64,000 bases of DNA, taken from NCBI RefSeq assembly GCF_000518805.1, contig NZ_JAEH01000007.1:62001-126000 (forward strand), in the 5' to 3' direction. Source of the stretch: Shewanella waksmanii ATCC BAA-643 (GTDB taxonomy: Bacteria > Pseudomonadota > Gammaproteobacteria > Enterobacterales > Shewanellaceae). The notes under the pieces were generated by a model. That model worked only from the letters and a program-made list of their open reading frames with translations. It was not told the DNA's origin and made no database searches. Below, in pieces: positions 49,231-58,411 of this stretch (position 1 is its first letter; each line of letters starts with the position of its first letter). The translations under genes and the position numbers were made by a program.

Positions 49231-50655
49231 CTATTGATTGCTAGGCGGTTGGCTTCTATCGAGCAAACTTTGCAAAAACAACGCATTGAAAGGGGCTAAC
49301 TGTTGTTCTTTCTCATTAGGACTTAAACCATTTTCTAGTATGACAAACAGCGTATCAGCGAAGCGCTTTGTATGAATAAAACCTGCCAAATTATCCACCC
49401 CTTGCATTGAGCCCGTTTTGGCGGCAACAGCACCAGCTAGGGGAGCTTGGGTGTACAGCGATTTATATCTCAACGTACCACTCTTACCCGATATCGGTAA
49501 AAGCTCACGTAAGTATTTGAATTTTGGCTCTGTATGGATCAGCGTTAAAACTTGCGCTAGTTGATTAGCCGTTATTAGGTTGTAACGTGACAAGCCTGAA
49601 CCATCCGCGATTTGCGCGTGTTTAATGTCGACACCAAGATCGGTTAAAGCCGATGCCATCGCTTGGGCGCCATTATTGAAATTTCCTTGACGTTGATAAA
49701 AACGTTGTCCAAGTTGCTTAAACAGACTGTCAGCAATGAGGTTATCAGAATCTTCCAGCATTGTTTTGAGTAGTGCGGTTAATTTTTGCGAGCGATGTTC
49801 AGCAATCAGGAACAGATCAGCTGGCGAGCGCTCTATTACGTAAACACCTTTAGCCACTGAAATTTGACTGTGGCTCAGTAGGCTAGATAAGGTTTTTTGC
49901 GCGTACAGTCCGGGATCAGATACTGCAATCGCTAGGGGTAATGTTTTGTTGTCCGCATGACAACCACTGATGTGATAATGATTCTCAGGCAAGCGTTTTA
50001 GATCTAAATGGCAAAATGTTTTGTCGCGGGTTTTATCAAATGTAGCGGACGTTGTAATCACTGCTGGTAGATAGTTAGGGTACACGACTCTGCTTTGCTT
50101 ACTGGCCAGCTTGGGCTTTAACTGTGCCTTGATACAGTTTTGGTTTATTACAAAGTCAGAGACAGGCGCCGCATAACAGATCCCAAGGTCGTCCCACACC
50201 CAACCGTTTGCTTGGGTTTGGCTACTGTTATTGCCGACAAGATAAACTGCGCCATCAACATGTTCAACGCCATGTTGTTTAAGTTGTAATAGTAAACTGC
50301 GGATCTCATCACTGGATAGGGTCGGATCGCCATTGAACTCTATGAACAGATCGCCCTGTAAATGCCCGTGAACGATTGGGCTTGCCGCTTTAAGCTGAGT
50401 TTGGAAACTAAAATCCGGGCCTAATAGATAACTTGCAGTGACTGCGGTTAACAATTTTTGAGTACTGGCAGGTAACATCAGCGTATCGGCGTTCTGTTCA
50501 AAAATTAGCTTGCCGCTAGCCAAGTCTGTTGCTGTTATGGCGATTTGTGAATGGGGCGGTTGAATAACCTTTAGCACATTAGCCATGTAATCTGCGGCCA
50601 GCGCACTCTGTGAGGCGCCCCAAAGTATTGCTAATGTTGTTAGCCGTTTTAGCAT
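49231..50655 (-). CDS. dacB: Penicillin-binding protein 4 (D-alanyl-D-alanine carboxypeptidase/endopeptidase)
   Basis: This 474-aa periplasmic S13 peptidase trims and cuts peptidoglycan cross-links. It has a signal peptide (LTTLAILWGASQSALA), the SxxK motif ASTQKLLT (Ser64, Lys67), SDN in DSDNLIADSLF, and KTG in AAKTGSMQGVDNLAGF. The long insert between the first two motifs is typical of PBP4. A small membrane-protein gene lies upstream on the same strand. Confidence 0.95.
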   Translation of the reverse strand: MLKRLTTLAILWGASQSALAADYMANVLKVIQPPHSQIAITATDLASGKLIFEQNADTLMLPASTQKLLTAVTASYLLGPDFSFQTQLKAASPIVHGHLQGDLFIEFNGDPTLSSDEIRSLLLQLKQHGVEHVDGAVYLVGNNSSQTQANGWVWDDLGICYAAPVSDFVINQNCIKAQLKPKLASKQSRVVYPNYLPAVITTSATFDKTRDKTFCHLDLKRLPENHYHISGCHADNKTLPLAIAVSDPGLYAQKTLSSLLSHSQISVAKGVYVIERSPADLFLIAEHRSQKLTALLKTMLEDSDNLIADSLFKQLGQRFYQRQGNFNNGAQAMASALTDLGVDIKHAQIADGSGLSRYNLITANQLAQVLTLIHTEPKFKYLRELLPISGKSGTLRYKSLYTQAPLAGAVAAKTGSMQGVDNLAGFIHTKRFADTLFVILENGLSPNEKEQQLAPFNALFLQSLLDRSQPPSNQ

Positions 50656-50740
50656 GGATAGTAATTATGACGGTATGATGCCAAGCATTATGTCGAGCCT
50701 AGCGATTAAGTTCAAACCCTATACCTGAGTAAATAGGCTT

Positions 50741-50917
50741 TTATTGAGGATCGCTTGGTTCATCCTTTTCCATAAGGCGATATAGTTTGATGGTCACAAA
50801 GGTCACTAAGCCAAAAAATAGTGGTAACACCAATAATCCAAGTTCAGCTTTAAAGTGAAAAATTAACCAAGCCGCGAGCAGGGTACCAGCAAGAGTAAGT
50901 AGCAGTTTTATATTCAT
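50741..50917 (-). CDS. Small membrane protein, 58 aa
   Basis: The reverse strand encodes 58 aa from ATG 50917 to TAA 50741. It has two hydrophobic segments (LLLTLAGTLLAAWLIF and LLVLPLFFGLVTFVTI) and a charged tail (RLMEKDEPSDPQ). The positive-inside pattern and codon phase look genuine, though the ribosome site is weak. It lies upstream of dacB on the same strand. The family is unknown. Confidence 0.5.
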   Translation of the reverse strand: MNIKLLLTLAGTLLAAWLIFHFKAELGLLVLPLFFGLVTFVTIKLYRLMEKDEPSDPQ

Positions 50918-51143
50918 TAGGGTAAGGCAAGTATCTAAGTTTCTATATTGCTAATCTAACAGGTATAGCCTGCGGTTAACGTGAGGATGTTAGAATTTTC
51001 AAACAAAATTATTCGCTCTTGTTCAATTGGTTACAATTAAGTCAAATTGATGGGCACTGTTAACCAATTTAACAGAAAAACCTTGCCCAATCGCCGTTAA
51101 ATCGGTAGTTTCTTAAGCCTTATAAAGAAAGCACGGGATTGCT

Positions 51144-51476
51144 ATGCCACACATACGGATGAGAGGGCTACCAGAACATATAGTCGCTCAGCTAAGTCAG
51201 ACCTTATTAAAAGATTTAGCCAGTGTTACCCAGATAAAACCTGACGCTTTTACGTTAGATTGGGTGCCAAGTATCAGTTACCGTGGCGGGAATATTGACA
51301 TATCAGTCGTACAGGTCGAAGTCCTGTGGTTTCCAAAAGCACCCGAAATCCAAGACGAAGTAGAGCGAACGATTCGCAAACAATTATTGACTGTCTACAG
51401 CCAGGCTACTCATATTGCCATTTTGTTTACCGCACTTGAACCACGCGGCTACTATCGTAATGGGACCCATTTTTAA
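51144..51476 (+). CDS. DUF1904 (tautomerase-superfamily) protein
   Basis: This 110-aa protein begins with Met-Pro (MPHIRMRGLPEHIVAQLSQ), like tautomerase-fold proteins whose Pro1 is exposed after Met removal. The rest (DFTLDW-like FTLDWVPS, VEVLWFPKAPEIQDEVE, RGYYRNGTHF) matches DUF1904. Function is unknown. It is 11 bp before pssA, with the pssA ribosome site overlapping its stop. Confidence 0.85.
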   Translation: MPHIRMRGLPEHIVAQLSQTLLKDLASVTQIKPDAFTLDWVPSISYRGGNIDISVVQVEVLWFPKAPEIQDEVERTIRKQLLTVYSQATHIAILFTALEPRGYYRNGTHF

Positions 51477-51487
51477 AGGAGGATACC

Positions 51488-52801
51488 TTGCTGGATAAGC
51501 TTGGTGGAATAGCATTATCACCTGACGCTTTACGCTGGTTACACACCCCAGAAAAGCTTAAGTCAGAGTTGATCTCGCAAATCAATGCAGCAAAGCATTC
51601 TATTTATATTGCGGCACTTTATTTAGAAGATGATGAAGCGGGTAGAGAAGTTTTAAAGGCCCTCATCGATGCCAAAAACCGTAATCCGCAGTTAGACGTA
51701 AAAGTACTGGTAGATTTTCATCGTGCTAGACGCGGCCTGATCGGTCATAAAGGCGATAGTGGCAACTACTTAATGTACCGTAAAGCGAATGCAGAGACCG
51801 AGAACCCTATCGATATTTTAGGTGTACCGGTTAAGTCTCGCGAATTTATGGGCGTGTTGCACTTAAAAGGTTTTGTGATTGATGACACAGTGATCTATAG
51901 CGGTGCCAGCATTAACGACATCTATCTGCATCAAAATGAAAAATATCGTTTTGATCGTTATCATGTCATTGAATCGGCTGAGCTTGCTAGAAGTATGCGG
52001 CAGATGATCAAAACCTATTTGGTTGACGATATTGCCGTTTGCTCTTTATCACAAGATAAAGACTGTGAAACGTTACCAGAGAAAAATGATGTTCGCAGCT
52101 TAAAGCTACGTTTAGGTAAAGCGCAATACAAATTCGAATCAACCAGTATTGGTAACCGTGTCACGCCCATTGTGGGTCTTGGGCGTAAGAAGAACAAACT
52201 CAATAAGTTAGTGGTTGATATGGTATCGCAATCACGTCAACACTTATTTATTTGCACTCCTTATTTTAATCCGCCTTACATTTTAGCAAGAGCACTCGCT
52301 AAGCATTTACGAGACGGTAAGCGCATTGATATTGTGGTAGGCGATAAAACCTCGAATGACTTTTATATTCCACCAGAAGAAGAGTTTTCTACTATTGGTG
52401 CTTTGCCTTATATGTATGAGCAATCGTTACGTAAATTTGCTAAAAGGCAGCAATGGGCAATTGAAAGTGGCCAGCTTAATATACATTTGTGGAAACATGG
52501 CCGAAATAGCTATCATTTAAAAGGGATTAGTGCTGACAGCAAGCAGCATCTAATCACCGGGAGTAATCTCAACCCTCGCGCGTGGGCACTAGATTTAGAA
52601 AACGGCCTATTATTGCAAGATGAATGCGGTGCCTGGAAAGACAGTTTTGAGCAAGAGCAGCAACATATACTCGAGCATACTGAACGTTTGTACCATTATA
52701 GTCAGATAGAGACGTTAACCAACTATCCGGCACCAGTTCGTAAAATCATGACCCGAATCCGGCGTTTAAAAGCCGATTTCTTGCTCCGGAGGATCCTATA
52801 G
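51488..52801 (+). CDS. pssA: Phosphatidylserine synthase PssA
   Basis: This 437-aa phospholipase-D-fold enzyme makes phosphatidylserine from CDP-diacylglycerol and serine, leading to phosphatidylethanolamine. The two catalytic HxK motifs are LHLKGFVIDDTVIYSGASI and YHLKGISADSKQHLITGSN. The length matches E. coli PssA. The start is TTG at 51488 with a strong AAAGGAGG seven bases upstream. It probably forms an operon with the DUF1904 gene. Confidence 0.94.
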   Translation: MLDKLGGIALSPDALRWLHTPEKLKSELISQINAAKHSIYIAALYLEDDEAGREVLKALIDAKNRNPQLDVKVLVDFHRARRGLIGHKGDSGNYLMYRKANAETENPIDILGVPVKSREFMGVLHLKGFVIDDTVIYSGASINDIYLHQNEKYRFDRYHVIESAELARSMRQMIKTYLVDDIAVCSLSQDKDCETLPEKNDVRSLKLRLGKAQYKFESTSIGNRVTPIVGLGRKKNKLNKLVVDMVSQSRQHLFICTPYFNPPYILARALAKHLRDGKRIDIVVGDKTSNDFYIPPEEEFSTIGALPYMYEQSLRKFAKRQQWAIESGQLNIHLWKHGRNSYHLKGISADSKQHLITGSNLNPRAWALDLENGLLLQDECGAWKDSFEQEQQHILEHTERLYHYSQIETLTNYPAPVRKIMTRIRRLKADFLLRRIL

Positions 52802-52813
52802 TTGCAATTTAAT

Positions 52814-52843
52814 AAGGTGGTAAAGGGAATCCTTTGCCACCTT
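52814..52843 (+). terminator. Hairpin after pssA
   Basis: AAGGTGGTAAAGG (52814-52826) pairs with CCTTTGCCACCTT (52831-52843), with one G-T pair and a GAAT loop. It lacks a T tract. It lies before the chosen start of the DTW gene, which supports that start. Confidence 0.75.
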
Positions 52844-52909
52844 ATCGATTCAAGCATCGTATACTTAACAACACACCGCCATCTAACGTTCTTATCAATC
52901 GGAATCTCT

Positions 52910-53653
52910 ATGTCGCTGCCGCAACACGCTGTGCATCGTTTGTACCAATATCGAAAAGCCATATCTAGTCGCCCTTACATGGCGCGGGGTAAGAACTTAG
53001 TGCGTTGTGAGCTTTGTCTATTGGCGCAAAAGTTCTGTACCTGTCACGCTAGAAAGGTGCTTGATTCAAAGGTCAGTTTTTTACTGATTATGTACGACGA
53101 TGAAGTGCTTAAACCCAGTAACTCAGGCCGCTTAATCGCAGACTTAATCGAAGATACCCATGCCTATATTTGGTCCCGAACCCATGTGAATCGTAAAGTG
53201 CTGCAATTGCTTAGCGATCCGCAATACCAACCCTATCTGATATTTCCCAGTGAATATGCCGAGAAAAGCCAACAGGTCGTAACTGAAATTCAGCCCCATG
53301 CTGATTCAGATAAAAGGCCGCTGTTTGTTTTACTTGATGGAAGTTGGCGCGAGGCAATTAAAATGTTTCGTAAATCGCCTTATCTTCATCAGCTTCCTAT
53401 GCTTTCATTTACGCCAGAATCCGTGGCAACCTATGGGTTACGTAAAGGCAGTCGCGACTTTCAGCTCGGGACCGCTGAAGTGGCCAGCTTAGCACTGGGG
53501 GCAGCAGGAGAGATTAACAATCTACAGGCCCTTAGTGCTTGGTTTGACTTATTTATTCAATCGTCTCTATTTAGCCGCAGCCGTAAGAGTACTCACGACA
53601 CATCGATATTAGATGAGTTAGAGCAGCAATTTGTCGTTAGCGCCCAGCTGTAG
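52910..53653 (+). CDS. DTW-domain protein, likely tRNA-uridine aminocarboxypropyltransferase (TapT/TuaA-like)
   Basis: This 247-aa protein has an N-terminal zinc cluster (CELCLLAQKFCTCHARK) and a C-terminal DTW domain with MYDDEVLKPSNSGRL, FVLLDGSWREAIKMFRKSPYL and YGLRKGSRDFQLGTAEVASLAL. E. coli YfiP (TapT), encoded near pssA there too, makes acp3U47 in tRNA from SAM. I start at ATG 52910 because the open extension to 52802 crosses the hairpin after pssA and is not family-like. The assignment is by family and linkage. Confidence 0.85.
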   Translation: MSLPQHAVHRLYQYRKAISSRPYMARGKNLVRCELCLLAQKFCTCHARKVLDSKVSFLLIMYDDEVLKPSNSGRLIADLIEDTHAYIWSRTHVNRKVLQLLSDPQYQPYLIFPSEYAEKSQQVVTEIQPHADSDKRPLFVLLDGSWREAIKMFRKSPYLHQLPMLSFTPESVATYGLRKGSRDFQLGTAEVASLALGAAGEINNLQALSAWFDLFIQSSLFSRSRKSTHDTSILDELEQQFVVSAQL

Positions 53654-53867
53654 ACACACCAACCACATCGTGACAATCTCTTTAGAATCGGTAGCTCCCG
53701 TGAGGATTGATATAAAATTTACATGGCTTGTTGTAGCGCTCGGTGCCTAGGTTCAGTGATCAATTTACCAGAATAGGACTAGACAATAAGTTGGCAAAAT
53801 ACTGCAGTAGTGGTTATATTGAATAGAACAGCCATTTAATTTGCATAACTAGTGATGCTGAGGAGCG

Positions 53868-54137
53868 ATGAGCGTGATACTAAAACCACTCAAGCATGCT
53901 TTTAAGCGTCCATTTAACAGATGGTCTTATGTGATAGGTCTGGTGATACTAACCCATAGCGTGTCCGTATCAATTAATAGCGATAAGCTAGATCATCGTC
54001 TGTCCAATAAGTCCGAGGCAGCAGGCAAACTAGAAATAGCCGCATTCAATCGCTATCAAGTCAGTAAAGTCTGTAAAGAGAATCGTTGGGAGTTTTGCCA
54101 AACCTGGCGAGATTACCGTTATCGGCTCGTGGCTTAG
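53868..54137 (+). CDS. Hypothetical small membrane-associated protein
   Basis: This 89-aa protein has one hydrophobic segment (WSYVIGLVILTHSVSVSI) after a basic start and a charged C-terminal half with two cysteines (SKVCKENRWEFCQTW). A GAGGAGCG ribosome site precedes ATG 53868, and a terminator follows at 54187. I do not recognise the family. Confidence 0.65.
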   Translation: MSVILKPLKHAFKRPFNRWSYVIGLVILTHSVSVSINSDKLDHRLSNKSEAAGKLEIAAFNRYQVSKVCKENRWEFCQTWRDYRYRLVA

Positions 54138-54186
54138 CCTAACAGCTTCAACTTAATGTCGAAATTTAAGACGGTAAGCGTGACCC

Positions 54187-54208
54187 AAAGGGGCTATCAG
54201 CCCCTTTT
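54187..54208. terminator. Terminator between the 89-aa gene and hmgA
   Basis: AAAGGGGCT and AGCCCCTTT form a 9-bp stem around ATC, followed by T residues. A and T tracts allow use by the convergent hmgA as well. Confidence 0.85.
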
Positions 54209-54227
54209 GTCGTTTTAGACCTTTCTA

Positions 54228-55520
54228 TTAAGCCTTAAACAGTTTACGTATTCCTTGCCAACAGTCGCTGTAATTAGGCTGGCGGGTTTCACCATTAAGC
54301 GCATAGTGAGTAGGCTCGATAATATAACGAGACTCAAACATAAAGGCGAGGGTGTTTTCATATCGCTGTGGGGCCAACTCAGCATTAGAGGCTTTATCAA
54401 ATACATCGGCTTCAGGACCATGAGGTGACATGCAATTGTGTAAACTAGCACCTCCTGGCACAAATCCATGCTCCTTCGCGTCATATACACCTTCAATGAG
54501 TCCCATAAACTCACTCATCATATTTCTATGATAGTAGGGCGGTCTGAAGGTGTTCTCTGCAACCATCCATCGCGGCGGAAAAATAACAAAATCGATATTT
54601 GCTACACCTGGTGTACCAGACGGCGAGGTTAAAACGGTGAATATCGATGGATCAGGATGATCGAAACTGACGGTATTCATCACATTAAAACGGGAAAGGT
54701 CATACTTGTAAGGTGCGCTGTTTCCTGTCCAAGCCACAACATCCAACGGTGAGTGGTTCAAATCACAACGAAATAGATTACCAGCAAATTTTGTTACCAG
54801 TTCAAAGTAACCCTCACGGTCTTCAAAAGCCGCAACTGGGTATTGGAAGTCTCTATCATTAGCATAACCATTAGCGCCAACGGGTCCACGTTCAGCTAAA
54901 ACGTAGGGGTGACCATAATTTTCACAAATATAGCCACGTGCATGTTCGCTTAATAGTTCAACTGAAAACTTAATTCCTCTTGGAATTACCGCTATTTCGC
55001 CTTTTGATAGTGACAGTTTACCGCATTCGGTGTGAAGAATGAGCTCGCCCAATTCTGGGACGAATAACAGCTCGCCATCGGCATTACAAAAATAGCGATC
55101 TGTCATAGAGCGATTAGCGGCGTAAATATGGATACCAATCCCGGCTTGCCCAGTTACGCTACCATTAGCAGCCATCGTCACTAGCCCATCAACAAAATCT
55201 GTATTTTCAGTAGGTAAGGGAACAGGATCCCAACGCAACATGGTAGGCGGTGGGGTCGCTTCAGTAATTGGCGCGCTGCGAAGTAAACCATTATCTATTT
55301 GCTGATATTCTCCCTGTACCACAGATGGACGGATTCGATAGAACCAGTTACGACGATTATCCGCTCTTGGGGCTGTAAAGGCGGTAACATTAAATTGTTC
55401 AGCATATAAATCGTATTTGACCTTTTGCGGACTAAACTGACCAATTGGTAGTGCTCCAGGCAGTGCTTCGGTTTCAAACTCATTGCCAAAGCCTGTCATG
55501 TATTCGATATTGCCTGCCAT
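54228..55520 (-). CDS. hmgA: Homogentisate 1,2-dioxygenase
   Basis: This 430-aa non-haem iron enzyme opens the ring of homogentisate during tyrosine and phenylalanine degradation. Diagnostic segments are [19 protein letters not shown], the [15 protein letters not shown] region, and the iron-site region [15 protein letters not shown]. The length is normal. No other gene of the pathway is adjacent. It is divergent from a MarR-family gene; the shared gap has a palindrome inside the predicted hmgA promoter. Confidence 0.95.
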   Translation of the reverse strand: MAGNIEYMTGFGNEFETEALPGALPIGQFSPQKVKYDLYAEQFNVTAFTAPRADNRRNWFYRIRPSVVQGEYQQIDNGLLRSAPITEATPPPTMLRWDPVPLPTENTDFVDGLVTMAANGSVTGQAGIGIHIYAANRSMTDRYFCNADGELLFVPELGELILHTECGKLSLSKGEIAVIPRGIKFSVELLSEHARGYICENYGHPYVLAERGPVGANGYANDRDFQYPVAAFEDREGYFELVTKFAGNLFRCDLNHSPLDVVAWTGNSAPYKYDLSRFNVMNTVSFDHPDPSIFTVLTSPSGTPGVANIDFVIFPPRWMVAENTFRPPYYHRNMMSEFMGLIEGVYDAKEHGFVPGGASLHNCMSPHGPEADVFDKASNAELAPQRYENTLAFMFESRYIIEPTHYALNGETRQPNYSDCWQGIRKLFKA

Positions 55521-55571
55521 TGCCTCATCCTCTTATGCCGTTACAGTGCTAATTGTTTGTGTTATGCTTTA

Positions 55572-55600
55572 AAACTACTCTCACGTGAGAATAGATTCAA
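55572..55600 (-). promoter_or_regulatory. hmgA promoter with palindromic operator in the spacer
   Basis: On the reverse strand, TTGAAT (55600-55595) and TAGTTT (55577-55572) are separated by exactly 17 bp, a sigma-70 spacing. The spacer contains TCTCACGTGAGA (55579-55590), a perfect 12-bp palindrome. A repressor bound there would block RNA polymerase. The adjacent divergent MarR-family protein is the obvious candidate. Confidence 0.6.
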
Positions 55601-55743
55601 GTCAGAGCCGACAAAAGCAACAGGAAATAGGCCCTAGCGGCTGGCAAGATATACGCCCACAGTGGCAGCTAAACTTTACAAACGCCTTTGCAGACAACGA
55701 ATGCTTTCGATGCGCTTAAGTAAACAACGAGAATAGACAATTT

Positions 55744-56229
55744 ATGGATAACAATCTCCCACCGCTTAGCGCTGCAAACATCCAACTGTCTTTGGCAGAG
55801 TTTCTGCCTTATAAACTAGCAAAATTAAGCCATCAGATAAGTGATAGCCTCGCTAAGCAATATCAACAACAATTAGGCTTATCGGTGCCGGAGTGGCGAA
55901 TATTGGTGCATGTGGCCGATATGGCAGCCCGCACAAGTAGTTATGTCAGTGGTAAACAGATCACTCAAGCAGCATCTTTAGACAAGTCTACCGCGTCTAG
56001 GGCGGTACAATCGCTTGTGAACAAAGCTTATTTGATAAAACATCGAGATCCGGCCGATAAACGTTCGGCGTTGCTATCATTAACGATAGAAGGAGAAAGG
56101 CTGGTACAAACCATTATGCCGCTAGCCATAGAATGGCAACAGGCATTACTGCAAGGACTAAGCTCGAAGCAATTGGAAGATTTTAATCAAGTGTTAGATA
56201 TCCTGAGCCAGAAACTCAATGATATCTAA
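55744..56229 (+). CDS. MarR-family transcriptional regulator, candidate hmgA repressor
   Basis: This 161-aa protein has the winged-helix MarR layout: PEWRILVHVADMAARTS, the recognition helix region AASLDKSTASRAVQSLVNKAYL, and the wing RDPADKRSALLSLT. Members usually repress neighbouring catabolic genes until an aromatic ligand binds. Divergence from hmgA and the shared palindrome suggest it senses an intermediate of tyrosine degradation; that is inference. Confidence 0.9.
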   Translation: MDNNLPPLSAANIQLSLAEFLPYKLAKLSHQISDSLAKQYQQQLGLSVPEWRILVHVADMAARTSSYVSGKQITQAASLDKSTASRAVQSLVNKAYLIKHRDPADKRSALLSLTIEGERLVQTIMPLAIEWQQALLQGLSSKQLEDFNQVLDILSQKLNDI

Positions 56230-56252
56230 CATTCATTAGCCATGTAACGCTA

Positions 56253-56327
56253 TTACTTTTTTGGTGTCGCCATTACCAATACAACGGCACACACGATAAT
56301 TGTTCCAATAACAATAATACTATTCAT
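56253..56327 (-). CDS. 24-aa single-helix microprotein
   Basis: The frame MNSIIVIGTIIVCAVVLVMA plus TPKK starts with an ATG that overlaps the stop of the 59-aa gene (TAATG, 56325-56329). It is essentially one membrane helix with a short basic tail. The stop-start overlap suggests translational coupling. Without homologues this is a tentative call. Confidence 0.45.
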   Translation of the reverse strand: MNSIIVIGTIIVCAVVLVMATPKK

Positions 56328-56506
56328 TACTTACCTCGTTGAAAGATTTGTTTTAAAGCTAAATAGCTTCCAACAGCAATAATCGCTGTAGGAATCAAAA
56401 TAATGGAGATATTAAATAACAGCTTAGTAAGCGGGATCAGCATATAAGTCGTGACGGTAAATGCTAAAACTGTTGCCACCACGATTAACAAAATGTTTTG
56501 CTTCAT
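56327..56506 (-). CDS. 59-aa two-helix membrane protein
   Basis: ATG 56506 to TAA 56327 encodes 59 aa with two hydrophobic segments (ILLIVVATVLAFTVTTYMLI and LLFNISIILIPTAIIAVGSY) and a basic tail (LKQIFQRGK). It overlaps the 24-aa frame by one base. The family is unknown. It lies between the MarR gene (convergent) and the amidohydrolase gene (same strand). Confidence 0.5.
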   Translation of the reverse strand: MKQNILLIVVATVLAFTVTTYMLIPLTKLLFNISIILIPTAIIAVGSYLALKQIFQRGK

Positions 56507-56695
56507 AACCCACTGACACTCCGACTGAAGACATACTGTTTAGTAGTGGTTATTATCACAAGAGAGGCTTAGTTGGGGCTTAATTGAATATTGAAAATGG
56601 TAGAAACTTAGTTACTACCCTACAAACCTAGTTAGCAAATTAATGCTAACCAGGCTGTTTGAGTTAAGTGGTTAAAGGACGAAATTGTGTAACCA

Positions 56696-58006
56696 TTACT
56701 GATTTTTATAGACTTTGCCGTCTTTCATTACAAAGCTGACACTTTCTAGTAAAGCAATATTGGAGATAGGGTTGCCATCGACAGCTATGATATCTGCGAG
56801 AAAACCGGCTTTGATTTGACCTAGATTGTCCTGTTGCAATAGTGCCGCACTGTTGATTGTAGCTGATTGCAGCGCCTGCATCGGAGTCATTCCAAACTTA
56901 ACCATTCTTGAGAACTGTTTACCGTTATCACCGTGAGGGTAAATAGCAGCGTCTGATCCAAATACCATATTGGCGCCTGCATTGACCGCTAACCGAAAAC
57001 TTTCTCGCTGTGCTTTGGAAACTAACTTCTCTTTATTAATATTCTCTTCTGGTACGCCATTAGCTGCACCAAAAGCCAATGTGTACTCGGTATTATAGAT
57101 ATCACATGACAAGTAGGTGCCAGCTTTGAGCGCCATATTGATGGCTTCATCATCCATAAAACTGCAATGTTCTATGCTATCTACCCCCGCTTTAATAGAC
57201 GCTTTTATGCCATTAGTACCATGGGCATGGGAAGCAACCGTTAAGCCACGCATATGCGCTTCATCTACGGCAGATTTAATCTCTTCGTAGGTTAACTGTT
57301 GTACGCCAACTTTCGTGCCCTTAGAAAACACACCACCTGTTGCACATACTTTAATGGCATTGGCGCCATATTTAATATTTTCTCTCACTTTTGCCCGCAC
57401 AGCCCAAGGGCCGTCTGCTACACCTTTTGCTTTCTGGGCTTTTTCAGGTGCTGAAAAATTGTCATCACAATGACCGCCGGTAATACTAATAGAATGGCCA
57501 GTTGCCCATATTCGTGGCCCGGCTATCTCACCAGCATTAATTCCATCTCGTACACCAATAACAGCATAACCTGACGCGCCAAGGTTTCTTACTGTGGTAA
57601 ACCCAGCCATTAAGGTTTTGTTGGCGTTCTTTACAGCTTTAACGGTTTGTCTAGGTAATGAATACTCTCTTGAGGCTAGAAAGTTATCCTCAGCATCTCC
57701 AGTCAAATGCACATGCATATCCATCACACCGGGGATTAATGTTTTGCCAGACAAATCGATAACTTCAGCATGGTCAGTTACAGGTTTATCTTTATAACTC
57801 TCTATCTTAGTAATGATATTACCTTCGATATATACCGCGACATCGTCTATTACCTTGCCCGCTTTAACATCTACATAGGCGTCTGCAATAAGTATCTTAT
57901 GTTGCGCTTCTGCAGCTGAGATTTGTGGGCTTATAAAAACAGTAGAAAAGGTCATTATTGAGGTGAGCTGCATCAACTTGCGCAGCGTTAGTGTTGGCTT
58001 AACCAT
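56696..58006 (-). CDS. Exported metal-dependent amidohydrolase (prolidase/imidazolonepropionase-like)
   Basis: This 436-aa protein has a signal peptide (LMQLTSIMTFSTVFISPQISAAEA) and an amidohydrolase TIM barrel. Metal-binding motifs are DMHVHLTG, HAHGTNGIKASIKAGVDSIEHC and the Asp in FGSDAAIYPHGDNGKQF; a beta-sandwich wraps around both ends (GKTLIPGVMDMH; GFLADIIAVDGNP). Relatives include Xaa-Arg or Xaa-Lys dipeptidases and related enzymes; the substrate here is not known. It probably works in the periplasm. Confidence 0.85.
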   Translation of the reverse strand: MVKPTLTLRKLMQLTSIMTFSTVFISPQISAAEAQHKILIADAYVDVKAGKVIDDVAVYIEGNIITKIESYKDKPVTDHAEVIDLSGKTLIPGVMDMHVHLTGDAEDNFLASREYSLPRQTVKAVKNANKTLMAGFTTVRNLGASGYAVIGVRDGINAGEIAGPRIWATGHSISITGGHCDDNFSAPEKAQKAKGVADGPWAVRAKVRENIKYGANAIKVCATGGVFSKGTKVGVQQLTYEEIKSAVDEAHMRGLTVASHAHGTNGIKASIKAGVDSIEHCSFMDDEAINMALKAGTYLSCDIYNTEYTLAFGAANGVPEENINKEKLVSKAQRESFRLAVNAGANMVFGSDAAIYPHGDNGKQFSRMVKFGMTPMQALQSATINSAALLQQDNLGQIKAGFLADIIAVDGNPISNIALLESVSFVMKDGKVYKNQ

Positions 58007-58411
58007 CTTAGTGGTTTCCTTATTGTAATTGTTAAAACTTGTAAGGCAGTCAATATGCTACGTTAGCATCACTTGCTTACCAAGAGCAATTAGCAACTAA
58101 GGAACAGTAGGGCAAGTAGTTAACAAGCGAAACAATATTTTGTGATGAAAGTGATCTTTTTGATCTGCACCCACGCAATGCATTTTGAAACAGACATTGT
58201 TTCACCATCGTCTACTAAGCAAACTTCACCAGTTTGCTTAGTACATTACCTGCCTTGATGAACTTTACCTTTAAGCTTATCCCTCTGTTGAAAGGGTATA
58301 CCCATTTAGTACCCTTTCATTCTTTTAACGCTTTCGTATTTTGTTCATACAGCGGTTTAAGCTAAGTTGATGGGGGACGGCAAGCGCAACAAGTATAAAG
58401 GAACTTTAAAA
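58007..58411. other. Intergenic region with two strong hairpins
   Basis: This 405-bp gap lies between the divergent amidohydrolase and small-peptide genes. TACTAAGCAAACT (58213-58225) and AGTTTGCTTAGTA (58231-58243) form a perfect 13-bp stem around TCACC. TGAAAGGGTA (58289-58298) and TACCCTTTCA (58310-58319) form a second perfect stem, followed by TTCTTTT. The second looks like a terminator that would end an RNA starting further left. Possible small RNA or leader attenuator. Confidence 0.55.

Noticed and set aside
52802-52909. N-terminal extension of the DTW protein
   Set aside because: It begins directly at the pssA stop and runs through a strong hairpin; the sequence is not family-like.
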